From: Pogonophryne albipinna
Lineage: Eukaryota; Chordata; Actinopteri; Perciformes; Artedidraconidae
NCBI GenBank assembly: GCA_028583405.1
Contig: JAPTMU010000117.1
Location: 5,001-69,000 of the forward strand
DNA length: 64,000 bases
Reading direction: 5' to 3'
The notes beneath the pieces were generated by a model. The model had not been told where the DNA came from. It searched no databases and worked only from the letters and a program-made list of their open reading frames with translations. A program made the position numbers and the translations under genes. Positions within the stretch are counted from its first letter, which is position 1; the number at the start of each line of letters is the position of its first letter. Below, in pieces: positions 1-13,900 of the stretch.

Positions 1-213
1 TCCATCTATCTATCTATCTATCCATCTATCTATCTGTCTATCCATCTATCTATCTGTCTATCCATATAGCTATCTGTCTATCCATCTATCTATCTGTCTA
101 TCCATCCATCTATCTGTCTATCCATCTATCTATCTGTCTATCCATCTATCTATCCATCTATCTATCTGTCTATCCATCTATCTATCTATCTATCTACCTA
201 ACTATCTATCACA
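1..213. repeat. Tetranucleotide microsatellite (CTAT/CTGT/CCAT)
   Basis: The first 213 bases are almost entirely 4-bp units CTAT, with CTGT and CCAT variants. The array begins before the window edge. It lies in the 5' part of rab3d (an intron or upstream DNA). Confidence 0.97.
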
Positions 214-314
214 TTAAAAGAGGTAGCTTTGTGTACAATGTGCTAAATTCGGAGATGTATGCAGGACTGACAGTATTAGAATGAACAAGACAGTGTTGTA
301 TAAAGGGGTTTGTA

Positions 315-315
<1 letters not shown>

Positions 316-346
<31 letters not shown>
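316..346. repeat. (GT)n microsatellite
   Basis: About 15 uninterrupted GT units. Confidence 0.95.
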
Positions 347-347
<1 letters not shown>

Positions 348-348
348 G

Positions 349-1456
349 CTGCTAATATAAACGCAGGTGTGTGTAGGGTCACTGCATGCAGAGGCCTGAT
401 TTAACCCCCTCCCCACACACATGAGTGAGCAGCTTGTGTTTACCGGTTGTTAATAGCAACCCTGAAGGCTGCCTATTTGTTTAGACGTCCCATTACGTTG
501 CCAAATATTTGTTCATCTCTGCATGGATGAGATAAGGAATACAGTGGGGCAGGGATGACGTATTTCTGTAGGTCGACCAAATACGTTTTCATGATTATCT
601 TGACAAAAAGCCAATGGGATTTCTCCATTGGCTTTTGGTATATTGTAGAAAATAAGATCTGTGGCAAACACATGTTTATGTTACTCACACCCCAGAAGTG
701 AAAAGCTAACGCTAGGCTATAAAGGAACTACAGCACGGTCACATGACACCTCAGCTACAGGTGGCTAATGTTCTAGTGCTAGCATTCATTTATGTGATCT
801 AAATTTCTCAAATGACTAACATTTCCTGATACCAAGAAAGTTTCCAACTTTTGCATTATCTTAGAATATATTCATCAGAAAAAAGACAAAAATACGGCCA
901 TATTCTTTCTTATTTTCGGTATACCGTAAACAAATCTGTCTAATAAAAATATTGTATCGTTATTCAAGGCGTATGATCGGCGTGATGATGTTTAGTCGTC
1001 TCATTTTGCCACTTGTTAGCAACCTCAGTTTTATGATTCGTAATAGCTTCAGACATTCATCAGTGGGGTGTTTACTGACGTGTTTTATGACGTAGAACCA
1101 ACATGAAAATCTCTACAGCTTGTGTTAACCACAGACCTTATTTCAGGCATCTAAAGCAATTCAAAAAAACATTGACTTTGAAGGAGTTCGAAAGTGCTCA
1201 AATGCAGACTTATTTCCAGGTTTTAGGACTTATTCCTGCACCACTCTATATGTTAAACAATAACACTGTGGCATTGGAAAGAATAGAATAATATAACAGA
1301 AGCTTTCCCCTCTGGATTTACGCAGCAGACCGCTCTCTGTATGCCTCATTTTGTAAAGTGAGACGGATCATTTTGGGCCAGAGGAGTCCTGGCTGTAATG
1401 GAACATTCATAACCCTCAATTGCTTCTGGTTACCTAGACAACACACTCCTCCTCCC

Positions 1457-1503
<47 letters not shown>

Positions 1504-2078
1504 TACGCCCCAGATGCAAATGAAGACACGTTACCAAGTAACCGTGAGAGTGGAGGGGAGTCGCTCACTCCACCTGTTCCTCTTTTTGTTTTTGTAAATT
1601 CTCTTATCTGTGTGTTTTTATTGATGCAAGCCAGATGTCCTGGTCTGATGAGAAATGATTTTGGGGCAAGGCTAATTTCACCTGACGCTGAACTGTATGT
1701 CCACTATTGGGGTTAACTCTTTATTTTAAGAAAGCCATCCTGCAACTGACTTTAAGTCCTTCCCTTCATCTTCATCTACATGCTAGTTAATCTTCCTTTT
1801 TGTCCTCTCTTTCTATGTTCTGAATGTATGGCTTTATGGTGTGAACAAAGCTTTGGAAATGAAACGTGTTCATGGACATATTAACAGTTGGCTAAATTAT
1901 CGACACATTTTTTAAATGTATGTCATTTTCCATGACTTATAGCTTAGTATGAATAGTTAAATTAGTAAATTACGATTGCAGGTTTTACCATACCAACTAA
2001 CTATCAGCCAGTTTAAAATACGCTAAAGTTACCATATTTGGAAAATGAGTGGTTGGGTTGATGAAGGTGTGTTTGAGT
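349..2078. other. Non-coding 5' part of rab3d, no exon seen
   Basis: I looked here for the missing rab3d exon with the P-loop and switch I and did not find it, so this is intron or upstream DNA. It holds an (AC)n run at about 1459-1501. At 1190-1255 is a lone element end: a lagging-strand TAGAGTGGTGCAGGAA-type terminus of a family that recurs near 34195 and 50693. Short open frames here look like chance. Confidence 0.6.
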
Positions 2079-2443
2079 CAGTGTTTCCCCTACCATTGTC
2101 TTGGAGGGGCGTGCGCCCCGCCAACGGAGCCCCGCGCCCCCCCTGAAATTCAAGGTGTTTAAAAATATATATATAATTTCTTTTTTTTAAATAATTAAAA
2201 AAATATATAATATATATACCAAATTGCGACTAATCTATATCTACTGTCACTTTTCACATTGAACATGTGTTCTTTTATTAAATAAACTAAACGCTTTCAT
2301 TTGAAGTTGTGAGTTTAGTGTTTTTGACCCTAAGAAACACTGATGCATTAATCAATAACAATAATCCACAGCTCCTCTCTCTGCTCCAGAGGATTTAAAA
2401 AATCCCCCCCCCCCCCCAAAGCAGTAAACCTAGGGGAAACACT
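2079..2443. mobile_element. Non-autonomous hAT element (365 bp)
   Basis: It starts CAGTGTTTCCCCTA and ends with the inverted TAGGGGAAACACT. The flanks are an exact 8-bp direct repeat, GTTTGAGT, at 2071-2078 and 2444-2451, the target-site length of hAT elements. The interior is AT-rich and non-coding, with a C-run at 2403-2417. It sits in the rab3d intron upstream of the first visible exon. Another 5' end of the same family is at about 29033. Confidence 0.85.
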
Positions 2444-2747
2444 GTTTGAGTATTTTGGAACCAATTAAGTGTACCCCTAACATATCTTAATTCTGATTCT
2501 GCTTCTCTGTGACCTAAGATTTTCATCGTCATAACTACACTGTAGCTATGTACGTATGACTAATACAAAGCCTTGAATTAAACCACTCAGTCTAATTGAT
2601 AAATGCTCCTGTGTTGCAACTCTGACTTATAAGAGGTAAATATTGCTTTGACAACGTTGCCCCCTGGTGGCGTCCAATCACATATTGGAATAGCTACAGA
2701 TGATTTTTTTGTTTGTTAAAAGATCTTACTAAATACAAAGTGTGTGA

Positions 2748-4636
<1,889 letters not shown>

Positions 4637-4662
4637 AGCATCTTCCCCCTATCAGCTCCTCC

Positions 4663-4740
<78 letters not shown>
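4663..4740. repeat. (CA)n microsatellite in rab3d 3' UTR
   Basis: About 38 CA units begin 27 bp after the rab3d stop codon, so the repeat is probably transcribed in the 3' UTR. Confidence 0.96.
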
Positions 4741-4744
<4 letters not shown>

Positions 4745-4884
4745 TAACATACAGTACATGAAGACCTACCTTTTCTGTGCCTCAAACATGTGAAGTGCCA
4801 CACCTCTTCCTCTCTCTTTGTCTACACAGCGCAGCAAGAAACCAAAGGATATCTATCTGAGATAATCTTCAACAAGAAGTCCCG

Positions 4885-6110
4885 TCTTTCAGTCTTTTAC
4901 CTTAAAGAGGCCCGCTTTCTGCCTCTGTTTTCAAACCATCAGCGCAGTGGTGAGCTGATAGTCATTATAGCCTTCACTGTCCACCCCTTAAAACAACTGC
5001 CTTGACCACCACTGTACATTAGTGGCTTTTTTTTTGTGAGTCAAATATCAGTCCAGTTAGTGATGCCAAACAGCGTAATGGTTGAAGCTACTTAGGGCAT
5101 TCATTGTTTAGTTAGAGATTCATCCAGCGTGTGCATGTGCTTAGCCTTCAGTTTGGTACAGCCTTCTTAAAATGTTGAATGTCTCAAACAGGTCAATAAG
5201 TCTTAAAGGTTAAAGCTTGTTAGCAAATCCTAGCATGAAGACTGAAAATGGCTAGCAAGGCTTTGTCCACACTGGCAGTACAAAAGCAATCTGAGATCAT
5301 CTTCATCACCCTTAAAGAGACCCACTTTCTGCCTCTTTTTCCAAACCATTAGCTCTCTGGTGAGCTGATAGTCACTGAAGCCTTCACTGTCCTCCCCAAA
5401 TACCAACCACTTTGACCAGCGCTGATACGTTAGCATTTTAAATGTACTGCTGTTAATGGCTTCTTGTTTTGTCAAATATCCAACACAGTCTCACGGCATT
5501 TCGTGTTATAGTCACAAAATTAATCTTTTGATTCGTGTTCACCAACACAATTTCACTATTTTTTTCGTGTCACACAGAACGATTTTAAAAGCAATGTAAA
5601 TAATAAGAAATTAGAAGGAAAAAGAGATTTAAAAAATACAGATTTCAGTATTCTGACACAGAACGATTTTAGAAGCAATTTATTTCTATTGGTAGTATGT
5701 TTCGTGCCTGCACCAAATAATAACAAATTAGAAGGAAAAAAAGATGACAAAAAAATACAGGTTTCAGTATTCTGAGGCTCTGAGCCAAAGACGTGGTGCA
5801 GGCACGAAACATACTACCAATAAAATACATTGCTTTTAAAATCGCTCTGTGTGACACGAACAAAATGCAAAAACCGTGTTGGTGAACACGAATCAATAGA
5901 TTAAATTAATGTTGTGACTATAACACGAAATGCCGTGAGACTGGGTTGGTATAATGTGCCTGTGAATGGCTTGACTTGGCATTAATTGGTAAATTGGAGA
6001 TTCATACAGTGTTTGCCTGTGCTCAGGTTTTAGTTTTGTAAAGCCACTTGAAATGGTGAATGTCTCAAACATGGGCATATTAAACTCTTTAAAGCTGAAA
6101 GGAACACTTT
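4885..6110. repeat. Old ~400-bp tandem duplication downstream of rab3d
   Basis: Segment 4885-5220 is repeated with divergence as 5297-5480 plus 5950-6110. Shared blocks include CTTTCTGCCTCT, GGTGAGCTGATAGTCA, GCCTTCACTGTCC, GAGATTCAT and GAATGTCTCAAACA, in the same order. The second copy is interrupted by the palindromic element at 5481-5949. No coding potential is seen in either copy. Confidence 0.75.
5481..5949. mobile_element. Palindromic (foldback) non-autonomous element, copy 1
   Basis: Both ends carry a near-perfect inverted repeat, CAACACAGTCTCACGGCATT and its complement, running on through CGTGTTATAGTCAC. The whole element is largely self-complementary, with inner repeats around AAAATCGTTCTGTGTGACACG. 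A second copy lies at 53184-53791. I cannot place it in a named superfamily. Confidence 0.85.
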
Positions 6111-6496
6111 GACGATTTGGAAAATATGCCATTTGCTATCTTGTCGAGAGTTAATGTGAAGAACAATTCCACACTAAAGTCTGTATTCTAAAATGGAAGC
6201 TACAACCATTGCGGCTGGTTAGCCTAGCCTAGCATAAAGACTGGAAGCAGCTAGCCAGGCTTTCTCATAGGACAACAACAACAACAACAACAATTTAAGT
6301 TACAAATTCAATCTTTTAAATTATAAGGATTAGCTGCTAGGTCTACCAACTGATAGAGCAAGGCTGACCATTTTTTTGGGTACCTTTGGTTGGAGCCTGG
6401 CAAGCTGTTTCGTTTTTATCAGTATGTATGCTAGGCTAAGCTAACAAGCTGCTGGCTCTAGCTGCACACGTAGCGTGTGAAAGTGTGAGAGTGGTA

Positions 6497-7424
6497 TGGG
6501 TCATTCCAGAATTGGAGGACATTTCATGTCCCCCATATAAAAAATCTAATAATCCATGCCCAACATGCTAAAACATGCACTTGTTGTGTTAAGCATACTT
6601 GTATTGAGACAAAATGTATATAAAGTTGTAGAAAAAGTGGTTTCAAAATATTATTTAAATTATCAAATAGCTCTCGAACATCCCCTAAAATGGCATTTTT
6701 CTCTTGTCCCCGCTTCTTGGTGACCAACTTGCATGTCAAATATAACATTTAAAATAGGGATTTTATTTACTTTTTTTGGTATTATTCTATTGATATATGT
6801 CTCTTGTAATGGTAAAATCAATTTGTTAAATCATAAACATATTTTAGATAACAGTAATTTTGCACAGAAGGTCCCTCAACATGCGTTCAACCCTGTTACC
6901 CAAACCTTTTTAGATTGGCACAGGAAGTGAAAAAACTGTAAATCAGATGACACAGTGGAAGTGACATCAGCAAGCCATGTGCTATTGCCATGGGTAGACC
7001 AAAACTAAGTCCTCTCTTTTATTTTTACAATCTTTTCAGTCTTAAAAGAGTGTGGCACTCTGACCCACTCAACCCTGTTACTGATATTATCAGAATAAAG
7101 CATATTCATTTAAAAGTTATCTTTCTTGCATTAGATATCCAAGTTTGTCCTTGCCTTGAAAGTAGCATTACATGCTACATCTAGCAATACTTCCTGAGGT
7201 TAAAGCTCAAAGTAGCATTGATTTTCAACCCTGTTACTATAATTAGAGTAACAGGGGTAATTCTTCATTGGAAAATATTAATTTGATGCCTAGCTGGGCA
7301 AATCACTTTTTTTGATGGTTTATTATCTGTTTTAACTAAATACATTAAAAAAATATATAAAATAAAAGGTTCATTTTTCAAAAATGTTGGTGTCTAAATT
7401 GTCCTCCAATTCTGGAATGACCCG
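6497..7424. mobile_element. Tc1/mariner-like non-autonomous element (928 bp)
   Basis: Terminal inverted repeats GGGTCATTCCAGAATTGG and the complement CCAATTCTGGAATGACCC are flanked by TA on both sides (6495-6496 and 7425-7426), the target site of Tc1/mariner elements. The interior has only short open frames without transposase similarity that I can recognise. Confidence 0.8.
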
Positions 7425-7990
7425 TATACATTTTTTAAATAAACTAGATTCTGTCATATTGTTATGTTGAGTACATAACAACAACAAAAAACATTATCTT
7501 TACATTTATTTTTAAAAATACATTTATTTATAATAGAGACATCTATGGCTATGCTGTAGAACAATTGTTACAGCATAGCCAAATGAAAAACAGCTGAAAA
7601 CAGTCATGTTTACCACCAATCAGTGTTGTTTCTGGGGCCTCTCCTACCCTATAGGGTGTCTCTGTTCTGATAAACTTGTTGCAGAATCACTTATTGATAA
7701 GTTAAAGCATCAAGCCAACACAACGTCCTCTTGACCTTGTCCTGAATCTTAATGCCAGTCTTGAGCATGTTAGAAGAAATTAAATCTTTCTCTTGTGCCA
7801 ATTAGAAGCCGTGGGTCGATGTTAATCCAAAAGTGTATCTCTGCTCTCCGTGTGCTTGTGTGAGGAAGTCTTTTATCACAGGCGACACTTGTACTTGCAT
7901 GACCTTTGTACATTGTATGTTGTCTTTGCTCACCACATTGTGCTGATTTTTGATTAATGCCTTTTCTCACACACACCTGCTTTCACACTG

Positions 7991-8077
<87 letters not shown>
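7991..8077. repeat. (CA)n microsatellite (~43 units)
   Basis: A long uninterrupted CA run. The apparent His-Thr-rich open frames over it are artefacts of the repeat. Confidence 0.97.
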
Positions 8078-8078
<1 letters not shown>

Positions 8079-9820
8079 CGCTCCTCCTATCTGCAGCACG
8101 GCAAGACAAGTCGGTATGGCAAACCTACTACGGGGCTTAATAACTGAGTATTGACAAAGTGGTGTCTTTTTTGTACATCTTGTTATTGACTGGAAATGAG
8201 GCACATAGTGTTTGTCTTGTCTCAAAGGGAAGCACACAGCTGGTGCATAATTTCATTTAAGAGAACATGCATCACTTAAAAACACCATTAACTGTAAAAT
8301 CTAACATATCATTGAAGGGAATTAGGTTTGCTTTTATCTTGATGTCACGTAAACTGTGCATGATTAGGTTTTGTATTTCTTTACGCCCTTATTGACGTTT
8401 CAGTATTGACAATCATTACCCGTCGCAGAAAACCTGAACAATAGTTGATTTTGATTGCACAACAAATGGTAATGGCAACGTATTAGGACGTACGTTTTAC
8501 TCTTATTTTCTGTTAAAAGGAATAATTCACACACAAAATGATTATTTGTATATCAATGAATCCCCCTGTGTTACCTTCTTGAATAAACCTTTATGTGTCT
8601 TGCATGCCTCGACACATTACAAAGAATCAAATAGCAAAGATCCATCTTGATTAATGAGGCTGCATAGAGCTTCGCCAAAACTACATCAAATCATCCATTT
8701 AATAACTTGTGAGTGTTTGAGATATTTAGACTCCATTTACTTCAGTTCATGAAGACAGTTTTCTGTATTTAGATTCTCACTGTGGATGCAGGCATTACAA
8801 ATAGAGTATTCTTCAACATTAGTAACACATGGTGAGTATTTGTTATACAAACAATATATATATTTGAAGGACAAGGTATTCCTTTGAATTAATTGTCATG
8901 TAAGATGCCATTTGACCACGTGTGTCCAGTCAGTGTTGCTGAACAGTTTTACAGACAGCTGATATTATCATCTCATCTGCACCGCGTTCAACTTTTAATG
9001 CCGAGTGTGCGATACATTAACACTACATCTGTGCAATGTGTTAAATGCATAAGAAAGCATATCATATCTTTGATGGCTCCACTAATGGTGACTGCTGCTT
9101 GAATACATACTGAATGTGCTAAACTGTCCTCTGATACTGAACTTCTAACCACTCGATATCTGCCATGTTGAAAAACTACTGATGCTTACAAATAGTCTGA
9201 GGTGTAATCTTTCTCTCTCCTTATGTGTTGCATCCCTGATTGGCGGCTTTCTAAAAAGAGGGGATATCTCATCATTGTATCCCTTTATTTTAAACTCTGA
9301 ATGTGTTTGCTGGATTGTGCCAGAAATCTTCTAAACAAGAATAAATTGTTGAAATGTGTATAAGATATAAAGAATATATTCATTACAAAACGTTGAGCGT
9401 CTTCGCAGATTATTCTATTTAGTTTCAAATCAGTTACAGAGTGTACAACATGACGGCAGCATCTAAAGTGTAATTTACAACCTCCTAACCCCACAGCATC
9501 AGGTCAAGGCTTTTGTACACGTTTTATCTGCAGAACCAGCGAAACCACAGCCATTGTCCTCAACAACTAAACACATTTCCTCATCTCCTTCCTCCTGCCA
9601 CCACAGTCTTTAAGACATAACTACCTTTCCTTCCTCTTTATTCCTTTCAAACTAGAGTTAAATGTGCACTAACGTGGCTTATAAAGATGTGTACTAGAAT
9701 GTAAACAAGTCCAAATATGTCACAAGCTGTAGGTAAATGTCAATACACTTGATCAGGCTCTCTTCCCCACTTTCATATGATGTAAAAAAGCGCTGAATTG
9801 CATATAAACCGACGGGGATG
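8078..9820. other. Intergenic DNA, nothing recognised
   Basis: AT-rich unique-looking sequence between rab3d and epor. No exon, RNA gene or clear repeat terminus was seen on either strand. Confidence 0.5.
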
Positions 9821-9829
9821 GGCTGCTAC

Positions 9830-9940
9830 ACCCCCCCTGCGCCACTTATCACGAGGTGAAGAAACACAGGAGGGTCTGCGGCGCTGATAATGCTGGTCAA
9901 ACGAAGAAAACATGTGGGTGCAGAGAGTAGATAAGAAACC
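9830..9940 (+). promoter_or_regulatory. Candidate erythroid control region of epor (GATA + CACCC cluster)
   Basis: Within about 110 bp are a C-rich CACCCCCC stretch (9830s), CTTATCA (about 9845), CTGATAA (about 9884) and AGATAAG (about 9930). A further CTTATCT lies at about 10792, near the start of epor exon 1. GATA and CACCC/Sp1-type sites together are the known architecture of mammalian EPOR promoters. The function here is inferred from motifs alone, and GATA cores are short and frequent. Confidence 0.4.
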
Positions 9941-10079
9941 GTTTGGGTTCTCTCTCCGGTGTGAGGGCTCTGCAGTTTCTGTTGTTGCAGGAGATGCAGG
10001 GATTAGGTTGGCTCGAGGCCAGACAGAGGTTCAGGTCCACATCCTCACATCACAGCTTCAACCAGGAGACATGTACCTT

Positions 10080-10580
10080 TACCTCCATTCATCAATCCAT
10101 TTACCCATCTATCCATTTCCCATCCATACTTCTATCTATCCATTAATCTATCTATCTTCCTTCCATCCATCCATACTTCTGTCCACCCATTTATCCATTG
10201 ATCATCCATCCAAATGTACATTTTTCCATTGATCCATCAATTATCCATCCATCCATTTATCCAGGTATCCATTTATAAATCCATCCCTTGTATTCATTAA
10301 TCAATGTGTCCTGCGGTCTATCTATCTAAATCCATCCATGTCCATCACCAATGCATCTTTTAAATGTTTTCATCCGTCCATTTATCCTCCATCTATCTTT
10401 TCATCCATATATCCATTTAGTCATAGATCCTCATCCATCATCGAACCATTTATCCTCCATCTATAAATGTTTCCATCTATCCCACCCATACAGGTATCCA
10501 TCTAATATATATATATATATATTTTTATCCATCCATCCATTTATTATCCACTTATCAATCTCTTCATCCATCCATCCAGC
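10080..10580. repeat. Degenerate (CCAT)n satellite region
   Basis: About 500 bp of imperfect CCAT/TCTA units with an AT dinucleotide run at about 10505-10520. It ends some 380 bp before the epor start codon. Open frames across it are low-complexity artefacts. Confidence 0.9.
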
Positions 10581-10963
10581 TTTCTCCAGTTTGCGCTTTT
10601 ACGCACGCCCTCGCCCACTTCCTCTCTCTCCACAGCAGCAGCAACAACAACAACAACCACAACTCGTAAACATCGATGAGGGCCTGATTCCCGCACATCA
10701 ACAGGAGAGTAAAATGTTTTGCAAGTGTTCCCTCGCTCCACCCTCTTCTTCACTGACTTTTAGAGAACGTAAACATCTCAGTGCTACACACCTTATCTCT
10801 CTCAAACAGGCGCGTAACTGTGCTGCGCTATCCATGCTATCAAAAAACAAGCCTCCCCCTGAGAGAGCTGCAGGACACGAGTAAGAAGCAGGTTGTTTTC
10901 TAGTTATGCAAGTGGAGGACAACAGAAGGACAAAGTCTTTCTGTTGTCAGAGAAGACAAAAGG

Positions 10964-13900
10964 ATGATATGCGATCACCTGAGCCGGTTGCTGGCTCTTC
11001 ACGTGATCTTCTGCGACATGGGAAAAGCTTCCATCGACCAGGGTGCACGAAATCACGGAAAAAAAGGTAAGAGAACAACTTTTTCTGCATTGTCGTAACA
11101 ATCAAACAGCAACTTTTAAAGTAAAATAATTGGGAATATTGTGTAGAATAAAAACAAGATAACATCTCACTCTTTAAAAATGTGTTATTACAATAAGAAA
11201 TGAGTTTATCGACAAGTTGTGACTTAAGTTTTGCATTGCCATATATGACAATAAAGCATTGGAATCTTGAAAGTAGGGTTCAAATGAAAAGGATTTGTTT
11301 TGCTGTTCTGGTGCAAAACATAAACATAAAAAAATAGGCCCACCATACAAATATCTACAACATATCTTAAGTAAAATTCAAACGTTTACAGCAGGGCTAT
11401 TCAATTGGCGGCCCACGGGCCAAATCCGGCCCCCGGGTGATATTTACTGGCCCTTTGAGTTTAATGTTAAAAAAAAAAAAATCATTTCAACATTTTTTTT
11501 TTGGACCAGAGTCAGAGTGCCTTTATTCCTGAGAGGGTGTTACATTGAGAGATAGAGGGGAAGACATTGCCTGAAAACTTTGGCGGGCTCGGGTGTCGAA
11601 CCCACCTACTAGCAACTTCTGTCATTTATTGCGTCTCTGCGCGCGTCCTCGCGACTCGCGCTGCCCTTCACTACAAGCTCGCGCACCTTCGACGATTTCG
11701 CGCCAATGGTACGATTAATCAAACCTGGTCAGCATAGTTGGATATCAAAATGTCTCTTTCTACGTTAAAAAAACGAAAGGTTGACACAGAAAACCGGCAA
11801 TTCAACAGCGAGTGGAAAGAGAAGTACTTGTGTGTAAATGTCAGTGGGAGGCCCGTGTGTTTAATCTGCAATGAGTGTTTATCGGTGTGTAAAGAGTACA
11901 ACTTGAGAAGGCATTTTAAGACAGCTCCCGCCAACTTTGACGCCACTTTTCCAGCGGGCTCTGATGCTCGCCGCCAGAAGATTTTGGGGCTAACTTTGTG
12001 CTATGACCAAAGACGTAGCTCCCTGTTTCGGGCTTGCACTGACCAAGAGAGAGCTACCGCAGCGTCCCTACGAGTGGCCTGGATATTAGGCAAAAAGAAA
12101 AGGCCTTTTACGGACGCAGAGACAGTCAAAGAGTGTATGCTTGCATCAATTGAGGAAGTGGTTGCAGATGAGAAAATCAGAAAAAGCGTTATTGACTCAA
12201 TTAAGAACATTCCGATTTCTGACACGTCAACATCAAGGAGAGTGGAGACCCTTGCATCGGACGTTTTTGAGATTCTCTTGGACAAACTGAGAAAGGCGGA
12301 GGACATGTCGCTAGCTATTGATGAATCCACTGACGGCAGCGATGTTGCACAGCTGTGCCTCTATGTTAGATTTGTTGATGGTGAGTGCTTTCGGGAGGAT
12401 CTACTTGGATTAATTGCTTTGGATGGACACACGACCGGTGAGGTGATGTTCCACAAAGTGGTTTCGTTTTTCAAGGAGCACAAGTTGGGATTGGATCGTA
12501 TTAACATGCTTGTAACGGATGGGGCCCCTGCGATGTCGGGCCGAACACAGGGACTGTCCGCTAGGCTGGCAGATGTGGCTCCACAGCTGAGATCGCTTCA
12601 TTGCCTCATCCACCAAAGCCTCCTGTGCGCAAAACTGAGTGGTGAGTTAAAAAACACAATGGACTCTGTCATGGCGATTATTAACTTTATTCGTTGTAAC
12701 TCCAGTTTACAGCACCGCCTTTTCCGCCAGATGTTGTCAGACATGTCAGCTCAATATAATGATTTGCTCATGCACAGTGACCTTAGATGGCTAAGCAAAG
12801 GAAACGTCTTGAAACGATTTTGTGAACTTAAGGAGGAGATCATGGCGTTTCTCCGCAATCCAAAACATAAAAAAGCCAACGCCTTTCTGTGTCTGATAGA
12901 GAATGATGAATTTTACGCTGCTGTTTGCTTTTTGAGCGACATTTTGCAACATCTGAACCAACTCAATTTGGAGCTGCAGGGCAGAGATAAAATGGTTACA
13001 CAACTTGTGGAGAGACTCCATGCGTTTCAAAAAAAGCTCACACTTTTTTTTGCGGATTTATGTCCAGGCAAAATGCTCCATTTTCCAACACTGCGCACTG
13101 CAGGTTTACAAATCACCAAGGTGATGACTGGATTTATGGACGCATTGAAAACCAACTTTGCCGCCAGGTTTGAACATTTCAGTCTCCCGACTGAAGTGAT
13201 GAGATTTGTGAAGGACCCTTTCTCTGTGAATGTAGAGGGGGAGTTTGCACTGAAGGCAAAGGAGCTGATTGTGACATTAAATGAGGCGTCTTTACAACTC
13301 GAACTCATTGACATTCAGTCATCAGATGACCTGCGACAGTCATTTCAGGCAGGTTCTGAAAAGTTCTGGACTCATGAAGTCAGCCACGAGAAATTCCTTC
13401 ATTCAAGGGGTCTTGCACTTTTTGTCCTCACAATGTTTGGCTCGACTTACACGTGCGAATCGGCATTCTCACACATGAATGCCATAAAAACTAATAATCG
13501 AGCATCCCTCACTGACCAGCATCTGCATCACTGTATGCGTATTGCCATGACAACGTAAACTCCCGACTTCCCTGCTCTTGCTAAATCGAAAAAATGCCAT
13601 TTCTCTCATTAGATGGCACATATCTGCCAAGTTGGTTGCATACTGTATGTCAGTTATCACTATGTTAATCAAAAAAAGGTTTGAGTTTTAAAAGGCTGTG
13701 TGTTGTGGTTTGGTAATTAAGTCTTTTGATAATTGTTTTTGCTTTTAATTAAGCAATTGATGTGGTATGGCTCACTTGTCTTTATTGTTATTATACCATA
13801 ATATGCACTGTTGTTTGTGTATGGCCCTAAATTGCTATTTTGTGTGAATTATTGGATCATTTAATCTAAATCTAATGATGTTGATGGTTATATTAGCTTC

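Noticed and set aside
7950..8237. His/Thr- and Val/Cys-rich open frames
   Set aside because: Translation of a CA microsatellite.
9912..10232. 106-codon frame upstream of epor
   Set aside because: Runs into CCAT repeats, no domain, and overlaps the motif-rich putative control region.
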